This document shows positions 1 to 7,491 of a stretch of 64,000 nt of DNA, piece after piece; position 1 is the stretch's first letter, and every line of letters starts with the position of its first letter. Made by a program: the position numbers and the translations under genes. This DNA is from Pseudomonadota bacterium (GTDB taxonomy: Bacteria > Desulfobacterota > SM23-61): the NCBI GenBank assembly GCA_018819135.1, contig JAHJQK010000005.1, forward strand, positions 1-64,000. Reading direction: 5' to 3'. The notes under the pieces were generated by a model. It did not search any database. It was not told the origin of the DNA and was given only the letters and a program-made list of their open reading frames with translations.

Positions 1-135
1 AGAGGGCACAGAGATCACAGAGTTTTAAAAACGCTGATTAAGGATAAATAAAGAATACGCGTTAAGCGCCCAAAATTAATGAAGATGCTAAAAGGTGCCA
101 AAAAGGAATTTCCTATACTATCAAGTTATAAATTA

Positions 136-288
136 GCCACAGAGGGCACAGAGATCACAGAGGTTTTAAAACTAAAAAGATATTGTGCAAAAACTAAGGC
201 ATGGGGAATCCTGCTTCGAATCTCGCTCGTTTTTAGGTTTTTCATTTTCAGCAGGTATCTCTCTGTGTTCTCGGTGACCTCTGTGGCT
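136..288. repeat. Bracketed repeat unit A1 (153 bp, twin of 14380-14532)
   Basis: A left bracket (136-162, three CACAGAGNN units) and an inverted right bracket (261-288) enclose about 97 bp of AT-rich, non-coding sequence. The same 153 bp recurs without gaps at 14380-14532. I count 5 differences, only one of them in the inner part. Homology continues about 25 bp past the right bracket (AAAAGGTTT then GAAATTCCTA). Positions 1-22 are a further left bracket cut by the window edge. The short ORFs read through this region are repeat artefacts. Confidence 0.85.
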
Positions 289-321
289 AAAAGGTTTTGA
301 AATTCCTAAGCAATTAAATTA

Positions 322-576
322 GCCACCGAGGTCACCGAGAACACAGAGTTTTAGAAATTCTGAATAAGATTAAACAAAGAGTACGTCTTAACTACCTCTT
401 TTTACGCTATGCGCCCTGCGCCATGCCCTATGCTTTTCTTACTAATTTCCCATGGCCGCTTGGCCACCCGCGAACCATGAAAATCCCCCTTTGCCCTCCT
501 TTAATAAAGGGGGGTTGGGGGGATTTGAAAGCTATTTTCTAAGTAATCTCGCCGATCTCCGCGTTCTCCGCGGTGG
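322..576. repeat. Bracketed repeat unit beside the kinase 3' end
   Basis: A left bracket at 322-348 (CACCGAG/CACAGAG units) and an inverted, diverged right bracket at 548-576 (CTCCGCG units). The cargo contains a GC-rich run (about 400-440) and the palindrome at 479-527. The right bracket and the palindrome are read through by the 3' end of the sensor kinase, so the unit supplies that gene's last codons and stop. Confidence 0.7.
479..527. repeat. Palindrome AAATCCCCC...GGGGGGATTT
   Basis: An inverted repeat of about 48 bp with AAATCCCCC/GGGGGATTT arms and a CCTTTAATAAAGG centre. It lies inside the bracketed unit 322-576 and overlaps the stop of the kinase gene. It could fold as a 3' hairpin for that minus-strand transcript, but no clear U-tract follows. 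Confidence 0.6.
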
Positions 577-1823
577 AAAGAATCAAAAACAGGCAAGAGA
601 AGGGTGAAGGTCGTTCCTTGTCCTTCTTCACTTTTAACGATGATCCGGCCGCCGTAAGCCTCAATAATTCGGAGGCAGATGGCCAATCCTAAGCCTGTAC
701 CTTCCCCCGGAGGTTTGGTGGAATAAAAGGGATCAAAGATTTTGCCAAGGGCTTCTTGCGGAATTCCTGGACCCGTATCTTCTACTTCTATCTGGACCAC
801 GGAAAGGACCTCGCCCGGGAGAGCGGCCGGAGAAGGTCCTTTTGCCCGCAATAAGGAGTAATCCGCCCCCGGAGTATCCTCTTTCCTCCGTCTGGACAAA
901 GCTCCCATAAATTCTGTGGCTTCTGCTGCAGGCAGAGCCCGGGTAGCCACGCGAAGCTTTGCCTCCCCGCCCATTTGGGCGAATTTAGCAGATGTCATGG
1001 CATCTGCGGCGTTGAGGAATAGGTTGATCATCACTTGTTGCAGCTGATGCGGGTCTCCCTTCCATTTCGGCAGGTCTTCTTGAAATTCCGTGACCACGCG
1101 GACCTGCTGCCAGACCTTCTTCTGATGAGAGAGCAGGGAAAGGGCGCTGGCGATCGCGGCGTACACATCCACGAGTTCCTCTCCTCCCGGCGAGGGGCGC
1201 GAAAAATCCAGGAGTTCGCGGACGATTCGCCGGATCCGCTCGGCCTCGCTTCCTGCCCGTTTAAAAATCTCTTTTTCCTCTTCCTCCGTTAAGCCGCCGC
1301 TGGCCAGCAGGTCTAAGTAACCTAAGATGGCTCCCGTGGGGTTGCCTACTTCGTGGGCTACGCCAGCTGCCAGGCGGCCGATGGAGGCCAGTTTTTCCGA
1401 ACGAATCACTTCGTTCTGAGCCCGGCGTAATTCGCGATTGACCTGCTCTAAAGAGTTGATATAATTTTCCATTTTTGCCCGGTCCTCGCGCAGGCGGGAA
1501 GCCATACGGTTGAAAGAAGAAAACAGTTTGCCCACTTCATCCCCACCGGTGGGGTCGCTCATGGTATCTAAATTTCCTTCGGCAATCTTTTCGGACATCT
1601 GCACCAATTTTTTCAGGGGGTTGACAATCACCCGGGAGAGCAAGAAGCTTCCCACCGTGATGAGCAAAAAAGCATCGAACAGGATATAGAGAAAAATCAT
1701 GGCCTGAGAACGGGAATGAGTCTCCCGCAGGTCATCTAAGGAAATTTCTCCCCGTAGCCCTCCCCAAGTTTCTCCCCGGAGAATCAGGGGGGCGGAAAAA
1801 AAAAGAGGAGATTTTTTCATCAA
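501..1823 (-). CDS. Sensor histidine kinase, 5'-truncated
   Basis: Two-component sensor kinase of the NtrB/HAMP type. Visible in order: one membrane segment (about residues 42-62), HAMP (about 63-115), a short coiled coil, HisKA with H157 in GVAHEVGNP, an N-box (MINLFLNAADAM), and the G1 (DTGPGIP) and G2 (GTGLGLAI) boxes of the ATPase domain. The usual N-terminal periplasmic sensor domain is missing. The reading frame continues upstream of the TTG at 1823 with protein-like sequence until a TGA at 1905-1907, inside a repeat bracket. The last roughly 25 residues (FHRGERGDRRD onward) are translated repeat. The gene therefore looks cut at the 5' end and given a foreign tail at the 3' end. No response regulator is adjacent. 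It may be non-functional or a signal-blind kinase. Confidence 0.8.
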   Translation of the reverse strand: MMKKSPLFFSAPLILRGETWGGLRGEISLDDLRETHSRSQAMIFLYILFDAFLLITVGSFLLSRVIVNPLKKLVQMSEKIAEGNLDTMSDPTGGDEVGKLFSSFNRMASRLREDRAKMENYINSLEQVNRELRRAQNEVIRSEKLASIGRLAAGVAHEVGNPTGAILGYLDLLASGGLTEEEEKEIFKRAGSEAERIRRIVRELLDFSRPSPGGEELVDVYAAIASALSLLSHQKKVWQQVRVVTEFQEDLPKWKGDPHQLQQVMINLFLNAADAMTSAKFAQMGGEAKLRVATRALPAAEATEFMGALSRRRKEDTPGADYSLLRAKGPSPAALPGEVLSVVQIEVEDTGPGIPQEALGKIFDPFYSTKPPGEGTGLGLAICLRIIEAYGGRIIVKSEEGQGTTFTLLLPVFDSFHRGERGDRRDYLENSFQIPPTPLY

Positions 1824-1886
1824 AGAGAAAGATTCACCCTCTCCAACACCGTGGGCGAAAATTCCAAGCCATTTTTTATTTCTTTG

Positions 1887-2115
1887 CCACCGAGGACACC
1901 GAGATCACAGAGTTATAAAGAAATCCGCTTAATACCATCAACCAGTTTGCCTTGGCCGAAATTGATTAATAATGCCCGTTTGAGACCCGTACTCTTCAAA
2001 GCGCTTCTTCATAAATTGATTCCAGCAGGCCGGGGCCTAATATTCGATGTACTTCGATGGCTGAAGAAATTATTTTTTCAGTTAGAGAATCTGCCATTCT
2101 CTGTGCCCTCTGTAC
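1887..2115. repeat. Bracketed repeat unit carrying a deleted GxxExxY gene
   Basis: A left bracket at 1887-1912 and a decayed right bracket at about 2099-2115 flank the GxxExxY remnant 1913-2097 as directly as in the intact unit at 11938-12363. A further right-type bracket stands alone at 2231-2257, 7 bases after the pilD stop, and a partial GCAGAT-family repeat lies at 2160-2201. Nothing else is seen between 1824 and 2263. Confidence 0.8.
1913..2097 (-). pseudogene. GxxExxY protein remnant (internal deletion)
   Basis: Reading from the ATG at 2097 gives [18 protein letters not shown], continues to [10 protein letters not shown], then stops at TGA. One frame over, KSTGLKRALLINFGQ to DGIKRISL ends at TAA 1913-1915. 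Against the intact 121-residue copy at 11965-12330, about 60 codons containing the D and ExK nuclease residues are missing. The join (GCGCTTTG|AAGAGTACG) shares TTG with both expected parent sequences, so a microhomology deletion is likely. It is the same gene in the same position between brackets, so it marks a decayed second copy of the unit. Confidence 0.85.
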
Positions 2116-2263
2116 TACTAACGTTCAAATTCTGAAAATTTTGTTAAGATTTTTAAAAAAGATTTTTATCTGGATTTATTTGCGTTCATCCGTGTTCTAA
2201 GTTGTTTTTTGTTATAAATTTTTGTTATAGCTCTGTGATCTCTGTGCCCTCTGTGGCAAAAAA

Positions 2264-3040
2264 CTAAGGCTTTCCCCAGCCTAAGTACCAGTCAATCAGC
2301 TGGGGCCCGAAAAAGATGTAAGCCAGAGCGGAAAGGGCTAAAAAGGGGCCAAAAGGGATGGCGTAATATCTTCCTTCCTTCCTGATCAACATCGTTGCTC
2401 CACCGATGAAGGTTCCTGATAGAGAAGCAAAGAAAAGGCTGAATAGGACGGATTTCCACCCCAGCCAAGCCCCGATCATGGCTAAAAGCTTGACGTCCCC
2501 ACCGCCCATCCCCTCTCTCTTGGTCAGGGTTTCATAAACAAAGGCCACCACGAAGAGGGAGCCCCCTCCGGCGAGGATTCCAATTAAGGACTCCTTTACG
2601 GTTATCGAAGGTCCTAATATGGCCAGCAAGAAACCGATGGCAATACCGGGAAGCGAGATTATATCGGGGATGATGCGGTGATCCAAATCGATAAAAGTAA
2701 TCACGATCAGGGCCGCAGCAAACACCAGTAAAGAAAAAAAGGATAAGGAAAACCCGAATTTTAAAAAAAGCGCCAAGGTAATACCCCCTGTCAAAGCTTC
2801 AACCAAGGGGTAACGCCAGAAAATTTCCCCGTGGCAGTTCCGACATTTCCCTCGCAACAGCAGGTAACTCAGCAAAGGGATATTGTCATAAGCCCGGATG
2901 GGTGCCTGGCAGACAGGGCAGAAAGAGCGAGGAGAAACAATGGATAAACCTCGGGGAACACGATAAATGCAAACGTTAAGAAAACTGCCAAGACAACAGC
3001 CCACGAAACATACTAACAAGAGTTTGATCCAGAAAGGCAT
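2264..3040 (-). CDS. pilD: Prepilin peptidase / N-methyltransferase (A24 family)
   Basis: Inner-membrane aspartic peptidase that cleaves and N-methylates type IV prepilins. The 258 residues show the N-terminal methyltransferase region with paired zinc cysteines (C41/C44 in CPVC, C66/C69 in CRNC), several membrane helices, and both catalytic aspartates (FIDLDHRIIPD and the GGGDVK motif). Length is typical. Its likely substrate is the pilin encoded at 9381-9746. A repeat bracket begins 7 bases after its stop. Confidence 0.95.
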   Translation of the reverse strand: MPFWIKLLLVCFVGCCLGSFLNVCIYRVPRGLSIVSPRSFCPVCQAPIRAYDNIPLLSYLLLRGKCRNCHGEIFWRYPLVEALTGGITLALFLKFGFSLSFFSLLVFAAALIVITFIDLDHRIIPDIISLPGIAIGFLLAILGPSITVKESLIGILAGGGSLFVVAFVYETLTKREGMGGGDVKLLAMIGAWLGWKSVLFSLFFASLSGTFIGGATMLIRKEGRYYAIPFGPFLALSALAYIFFGPQLIDWYLGWGKP

Positions 3041-3156
3041 CCTGAACCCCTAATCGCGACTTGCAATGCTATAACCTTACCAGCCTAAAAGGGAATTTTC
3101 AAGATCCCCTTTATATAATCAGACATCGATAGATTTGTATTTAAGGGGGCAAGCAG

Positions 3157-3513
3157 TTACTTTGAAAAATCATCCTGGCCATCCACCTGCCCTTTAAGGA
3201 GGGTCAGCTGCTGGGCCATTTCTTTTATCTGGTGAGACAATTTGGATATCTGCATGGAATAATGCAAACTGATGAGCATCAAGAAAAGAAGACCAAAAAT
3301 AAATAAGGTGGTTGTAGGAGCGATCGCTCCGATGAGGTGAGTAATAAAAACCAGCAGGTCATACCACACGACCAAAAGGATGATGACGGCTCCCGTTAAT
3401 AACCACAACCAGGAGTATTCCTCCCGTAGCCTTCTTCGCCTGACCAGCTCCACCACGATCATCATAATCAGGATGCTGGCCACTATGGCAAAAATCTTTT
3501 GATGTAGAAACAT
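3157..3513 (-). CDS. DUF2304 membrane protein
   Basis: A 118-residue protein with three hydrophobic segments (about 8-22, 37-58, 67-85) and a C-terminal amphipathic helix. The REEYSWLWLLTG segment and length match the DUF2304 family, which commonly sits beside polyprenyl-phosphate glycosyltransferases. Here the DPM1-like transferase lies just upstream in the same direction. Function is unknown; a role with that enzyme in lipid-linked sugar handling is inferred from context. Confidence 0.75.
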   Translation of the reverse strand: MFLHQKIFAIVASILIMMIVVELVRRRRLREEYSWLWLLTGAVIILLVVWYDLLVFITHLIGAIAPTTTLFIFGLLFLMLISLHYSMQISKLSHQIKEMAQQLTLLKGQVDGQDDFSK

Positions 3514-3544
3514 GGTCTTTCTCCTTTTCTCTCCCTAAATCGTT

Positions 3545-3693
3545 CACCACAGAGCACGCCGAGAACGCAGAGCAAGATTTAATAGGACGCAGATTTACGC
3601 AGATAACCGCAGATAATTATTTTTTTAGTTTATCCTGAAAATCTGTGTTTACCCAGTTAGATAGTAAACATCTAACAGGGTGAATCTGTGTCC
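3545..3693. repeat. Repeat cluster: left bracket plus GCAGAT-family element
   Basis: An unpaired left bracket (3545-3572) is followed by a GCAGAT-family element (3585-3693). This has ACGCAGAT units at the left and inverted ATCTGTG units at the right, with TTTATCCTGAAAATCTG in the middle. The right part carries an extra hairpin (TTAGATAG/CATCTAA) shared almost exactly with the element at 53221-53332. Confidence 0.75.
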
Positions 3694-3709
3694 AATGATG
3701 TTTTTTTTG

Positions 3710-4435
3710 TCATTTTTTGCGCATCAGGTTCAGCATAATAGAAAGAAGCATTTTGTAAATATAATAAAGAGGTTTGAGGCCGCTGTGCATGGACCGTCCA
3801 TTCAAATTGGGATGCATCCCCACCGGCACTTCCCGGAACCGCAAACCCGCCCGGTGAAGCATCACCAGTACATCGGCATCCGGGTAGTCCCCCGGAAAAA
3901 CATCTCGAGTACAGAATTCTATCGCCTTCCGGTTCAAGGCCTGGTACCCGGAGGTTGGGTCGGTTATTTTTTGCCCGCTCAACCGACTGGCGATGAACCC
4001 AAAAAGCCTCATACCTACTCGTCGTAGCAGAGGAACCTGGTATTCTCCTTCCCCCAAGAACCTCGACCCAATGGCCACATCAACCCCTCCTTCTTGTACT
4101 TCCTTAAGAAGACCCTGAAGGTAGCGGGGATCATGTTGCCCGTCTCCATCCATTTGGAGCACATAATCAAATCCATATTGCAGGGCATATTTGTATCCTG
4201 TCTGCAGGGCAACCCCGTAGCCCATATTGAAAGGATGGGATAAGACTTTGGCCCCGGCAGCTAAGGCTTTTTGTTCCGTTTGATCTGTGGAGCCATCGTT
4301 CACAACTAAAACCAGGGCCTCCGGCACTTCTTTCTTCACCTGTTGCACTACATGAGCAATTTGTTCTGCCTCGTTGAGAGCGGGAATGACCACTAAAATA
4401 TTTTCTTTTTTTTCATTCCTCAAACTCTCGGGCAT
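3710..4435 (-). CDS. Glycosyltransferase family 2, dolichol-phosphate-mannose-synthase-like
   Basis: Transfers a sugar from a nucleotide donor, probably to a polyprenyl phosphate at the cytoplasmic membrane. The 241 residues open with the GT-A fold (VVIPALNEAEQI), the VVNDGSTDQT donor loop and the QMDGDGQHDP metal motif (DGDGQ), as in DPM1-like enzymes. No membrane helices follow, so it is the short soluble form. It lies between the DUF2304 gene and a methyltransferase in a minus-strand glycan/lipid cluster. Confidence 0.85.
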   Translation of the reverse strand: MPESLRNEKKENILVVIPALNEAEQIAHVVQQVKKEVPEALVLVVNDGSTDQTEQKALAAGAKVLSHPFNMGYGVALQTGYKYALQYGFDYVLQMDGDGQHDPRYLQGLLKEVQEGGVDVAIGSRFLGEGEYQVPLLRRVGMRLFGFIASRLSGQKITDPTSGYQALNRKAIEFCTRDVFPGDYPDADVLVMLHRAGLRFREVPVGMHPNLNGRSMHSGLKPLYYIYKMLLSIMLNLMRKK

Positions 4436-4445
4436 TTCTCTCCTC

Positions 4446-5054
4446 CTATTGTTTCTTCCTTGCCACTACGAGACCGTGAAGACTACACCACCAGAAATAA
4501 AAAGGAAGGCATTGTAAATCTACAATGGTGAAGCCAGTGCTCTCCACAGCTTTCCGCATCTCCCTCGGAGTCCAATGTTTGACGTGCCCCGAAGGAGTAA
4601 AAGCCTCCTGAAACTTCAAACAGGCCAGGCGAGCAATCTTGAAAGGCAAATCGTTGGGAAAAACCAATAAAAGAAGCCCTTCTTGGCGCATAATGCGATG
4701 AATCTCCCGTAAGGCTTTCAGGGGGTCCAACAGATGCTCAATGACCTCCATAAAAAGGCAGCAGTCAACAGAGGCGTCCCCGAAATCGAGCCCATAGGCA
4801 TTGCCCAACCGCGCTGGGAGTTGATGTTCTTTGCATACTTCCACATTTTCCGGGGAATAATCGATACCTGCGATCTTGCGGTCAGGAAATTTTTTAACCA
4901 GCTTCTCCAGGGTGATACCTTCGCCGCATCCCACGTCTACGATAATTTTTTCCTCGCTGATATAGGAAAGCGTCTGTCGGTCACGATAGTCCCAGTACCT
5001 CTTTCCTATCCCGCCTTTGGCGTATTGTTCCCGCTGGCGAAGGGGACCCGTCAT
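4446..5054 (-). CDS. Class I SAM-dependent methyltransferase
   Basis: Small methyltransferase with the SAM motif IIVDVGCGEGITLEKL and the downstream FMEVIEHLLDPLKAL motif of the Methyltransf_11 type. I take the ATG at 5054, which overlaps the stop of the upstream radical SAM gene (ATGA). A longer frame to 5096 adds residues out of that gene. Product about 202 residues. The substrate is unknown; tight coupling to a B12-radical SAM enzyme and glycosyltransferases suggests modification of a lipid or glycan. Confidence 0.8.
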   Translation of the reverse strand: MTGPLRQREQYAKGGIGKRYWDYRDRQTLSYISEEKIIVDVGCGEGITLEKLVKKFPDRKIAGIDYSPENVEVCKEHQLPARLGNAYGLDFGDASVDCCLFMEVIEHLLDPLKALREIHRIMRQEGLLLLVFPNDLPFKIARLACLKFQEAFTPSGHVKHWTPREMRKAVESTGFTIVDLQCLPFYFWWCSLHGLVVARKKQ

Positions 5055-6439
5055 CGCGAAGTTCCCTTCGAAAAATACCAGCGGAGGAGTCCACACCCGA
5101 TCCCCCAGAGCGACTGCATCTGTTTGAACCCCCTTATGCTGCGCAATTTCCTCAGGACATAACTGGGCCGAAAATAAAACGATCTGTGGGCCTGGCGTAG
5201 AATTTTCCTTAATCTCTCTTCCGACCAGTGTTCCGAGATCAGCACGGGGCGTTTTTGGTCTTTATCAAAGGGATTATTGGCCTCCACCTCTTGATACCAT
5301 CCCTTGGCTTTGGCTTCCTCGTAGAGTTTTGTCCCTGGGAAAGGAGAGAGGATGCTGAATTGGGCGTAATCGGGGTTTAACTCCTTGGCAAACCGGATCG
5401 TCTCCAATCCCTGGGCATAGGTTTCTACAGGAATCCCAAGAATAAAATAAGCCATGGGCTGAATTCCAGCCTGGCGGGTTAAAGCAAAAGCCCGGCGTAT
5501 TTGGGAAAGCGTAATCCCTTTTTGTAAATAATCGATGCCCACCTGGTTTCCGCTTTCTACTCCATAAGCGATCAGCGAGCATCCTGCTTTTTTCAACCAG
5601 GCAAGCATCTCCTCGTCTATACGGTCCACGCGCCCTTCGCACTTCCACCGGAATCGTAAACCCCGTTCCAAAATTCCCTGGCAGATTTCAATAACTCGCT
5701 CTTTATTCAAGGTGAACAGATCGTCATAAAGAATCATGGAATCAATGCCGAAATCCCTGACAACTTTCTCCATCTCATCCAGTACATTCCGGGGGCTTCG
5801 GGCTTGCCATCTTGAGCCAAAGATCGATTTGTCACAGAAGATACAACGGTAAGGGCATCCGCGGGAAGTGATCATCGTCGTGACTTTTTTCCCAGGCCAA
5901 AGGGCATAACGGTATAAGTGATTGGGCAAGAGGTGGCGGGCAGGAAAAGGAATATCATCCAGGTTTTTTTTAAAATTAGCGGGAGAATTGAAATTCTCTG
6001 GCCCAACCAACCCAGGAACATCCCACGGGTCCTTTCCTTCTTCTAACCGTTCAAGCAGGACTCTAAAACTCTCCTCTCCTTCACCTGCAATCCCAAAATC
6101 AAGGTCAGGACAGTCTCTAAAAAAATCCTGCTTATGGACCGAAAAATGGGGGCCGCCCGTTACAATGTATCGAGCATGAGGACGGCAGATTTTAATCGCA
6201 CGATGGGTATTATCGATAGTAGGAGTCATACCCCCGATTCCAATGAGATCCGCCTTCTCCCTTTTAACTTCCTCCTCGAATTCACTCCAACCTAATCCCA
6301 GGGCAAAAGCATCAAGAATCCTCACTTTGTGTCCGTCCAGCTCAATTGACGAGGCCAAGTAGGCCAGGCCTAAAGGCGGGATCATCACTTCTTCTCGCGT
6401 CAAATTCCTTGGTGGAGGGTTAATCAGGAAAACTTTCAT
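5051..6439 (-). CDS. B12-binding-domain radical SAM protein
   Basis: The 462 residues show an N-terminal cobalamin-binding-like domain (MKVFLINPPPRNL, PPLGLAYLASSI) and a radical SAM core with CPYRCIFC (CxxxCxxC) at about residue 195. The family carries out difficult methylations or ring rearrangements on lipids, polyketide-like molecules or sugars. The DxHxxG B12 motif is not obvious, as in many members. It overlaps the downstream methyltransferase by 4 bases and starts 4 bases after the upstream glycosyltransferase, so these three are one operon. Substrate unknown. Confidence 0.85.
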   Translation of the reverse strand: MKVFLINPPPRNLTREEVMIPPLGLAYLASSIELDGHKVRILDAFALGLGWSEFEEEVKREKADLIGIGGMTPTIDNTHRAIKICRPHARYIVTGGPHFSVHKQDFFRDCPDLDFGIAGEGEESFRVLLERLEEGKDPWDVPGLVGPENFNSPANFKKNLDDIPFPARHLLPNHLYRYALWPGKKVTTMITSRGCPYRCIFCDKSIFGSRWQARSPRNVLDEMEKVVRDFGIDSMILYDDLFTLNKERVIEICQGILERGLRFRWKCEGRVDRIDEEMLAWLKKAGCSLIAYGVESGNQVGIDYLQKGITLSQIRRAFALTRQAGIQPMAYFILGIPVETYAQGLETIRFAKELNPDYAQFSILSPFPGTKLYEEAKAKGWYQEVEANNPFDKDQKRPVLISEHWSEERLRKILRQAHRSFYFRPSYVLRKLRSIRGFKQMQSLWGIGCGLLRWYFSKGTSR

Positions 6440-6442
6440 CGT

Positions 6443-7465
6443 TTAATCTTTTAAAGAAATTTCTTGAACCGTAATGCCGAACCGGTTGAACCAGCTCAAA
6501 ATTTCTTCTAAATTTACCTTCGTCAACTTCTTTATGGCCTTTCTCTTCTTCCACATCTTCGGCAAGCCTTGGATGGCGGAGGCATAAGCTTTTAATAGGA
6601 TTCTCAAGAGATGGAAATGGGAATATTCCTGGCTGAATTTCCCGGCTGCCCCTCGCCCGGACAATGCCCCATAGCCTTGGAAAAAAAATCGCAAGAACGT
6701 GTAAAAGGGACTCGTTAAAAGAAGGAATAAAGGAAAATATTTGACCGCAATCCAGACCCGGTTTCTTTCCACGTAAAAAGCCTTCAAAGGAGAATAGGAA
6801 CTGCTCGACTGAGAATACCGATGATAAACAACAGCACCAGGAACGTAGACGCATTTCCAGCCTGCCAACCTCCCTTTTAACCCAAGGTCTGTATCATCCC
6901 CGTAGGCAAAGAAATCTTCATCAAAAAGACCGACCTCCTCTAACATTGCGCGCCTGTAGAGGGCCGCACAACCGCTGGGGAAAAGAACGTCCTCTATTGC
7001 ATCAAATTGTCCTTGGTCCAACTCCAACCTTCCCCGTCCTCGATTCAACCCGTCCCGGTACATGAGGTGTCCGACGTTATCAATGACTTTGCCGCTTCCA
7101 TGGAGATAAATTTTTGAGGCAACCATGCCCACGCGAGGATCCTCTTCCGCTACTTTTAGTAGTTCTTCCAGCCAGTGGGAGTCTGCTTGGGCATCGTTGT
7201 TCAGGAGAGCAATGTATTTCCCCTTAGCTTTTTTGATTCCCTGGTTGTTGCCCTTACCAAAACCATTATTGGAAGTGTTTGGAATGATGAGGCATTCTGG
7301 GAAGTGAGATCGGAGATATTCGACCGATCCATCTGTAGAACCGTTATCCACAACGATGATTTCAAAATCAAGAAAAGTTTGCTTACGTAAGGACTCCAGG
7401 CATTCGCCAAGGTAATTTTTTCCATTCCAATTTACCACTATGGCTGAGACGAAAGGGGATGTCAC
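6443..7465 (-). CDS. Glycosyltransferase family 2 (rhamnosyltransferase-like)
   Basis: A 340-residue transferase with a GT-A N terminus (SAIVVNWNGKNYL), the IVVDNGSTDGS donor loop, a LLNNDAQ metal-binding motif and the FFAYGDDTDLGLKGR acceptor region typical of rhamnosyl/galactofuranosyl-like GT2 enzymes. A hydrophobic stretch near residue 245 may anchor it to the membrane. It lies in the surface-glycan cluster directly upstream of the radical SAM gene. Confidence 0.85.
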   Translation of the reverse strand: MTSPFVSAIVVNWNGKNYLGECLESLRKQTFLDFEIIVVDNGSTDGSVEYLRSHFPECLIIPNTSNNGFGKGNNQGIKKAKGKYIALLNNDAQADSHWLEELLKVAEEDPRVGMVASKIYLHGSGKVIDNVGHLMYRDGLNRGRGRLELDQGQFDAIEDVLFPSGCAALYRRAMLEEVGLFDEDFFAYGDDTDLGLKGRLAGWKCVYVPGAVVYHRYSQSSSSYSPLKAFYVERNRVWIAVKYFPLFLLLTSPFYTFLRFFFQGYGALSGRGAAGKFSQEYSHFHLLRILLKAYASAIQGLPKMWKKRKAIKKLTKVNLEEILSWFNRFGITVQEISLKD

Positions 7466-7491
7466 TCCGAACTTCTCCAGGATTTTTGGCC

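Noticed and set aside
79-300. 73-codon ORF
   Set aside because: It is translated bracket repeat (ends FSVTSVAKRF, a typical artefact) and lacks an RBS and any family.
1-350. CRISPR array suggested by regularly spaced short repeats
   Set aside because: The repeat unit is 9 bp with 2-bp variable parts, there are no 30-bp spacers, no cas genes, and copies are scattered and inverted.
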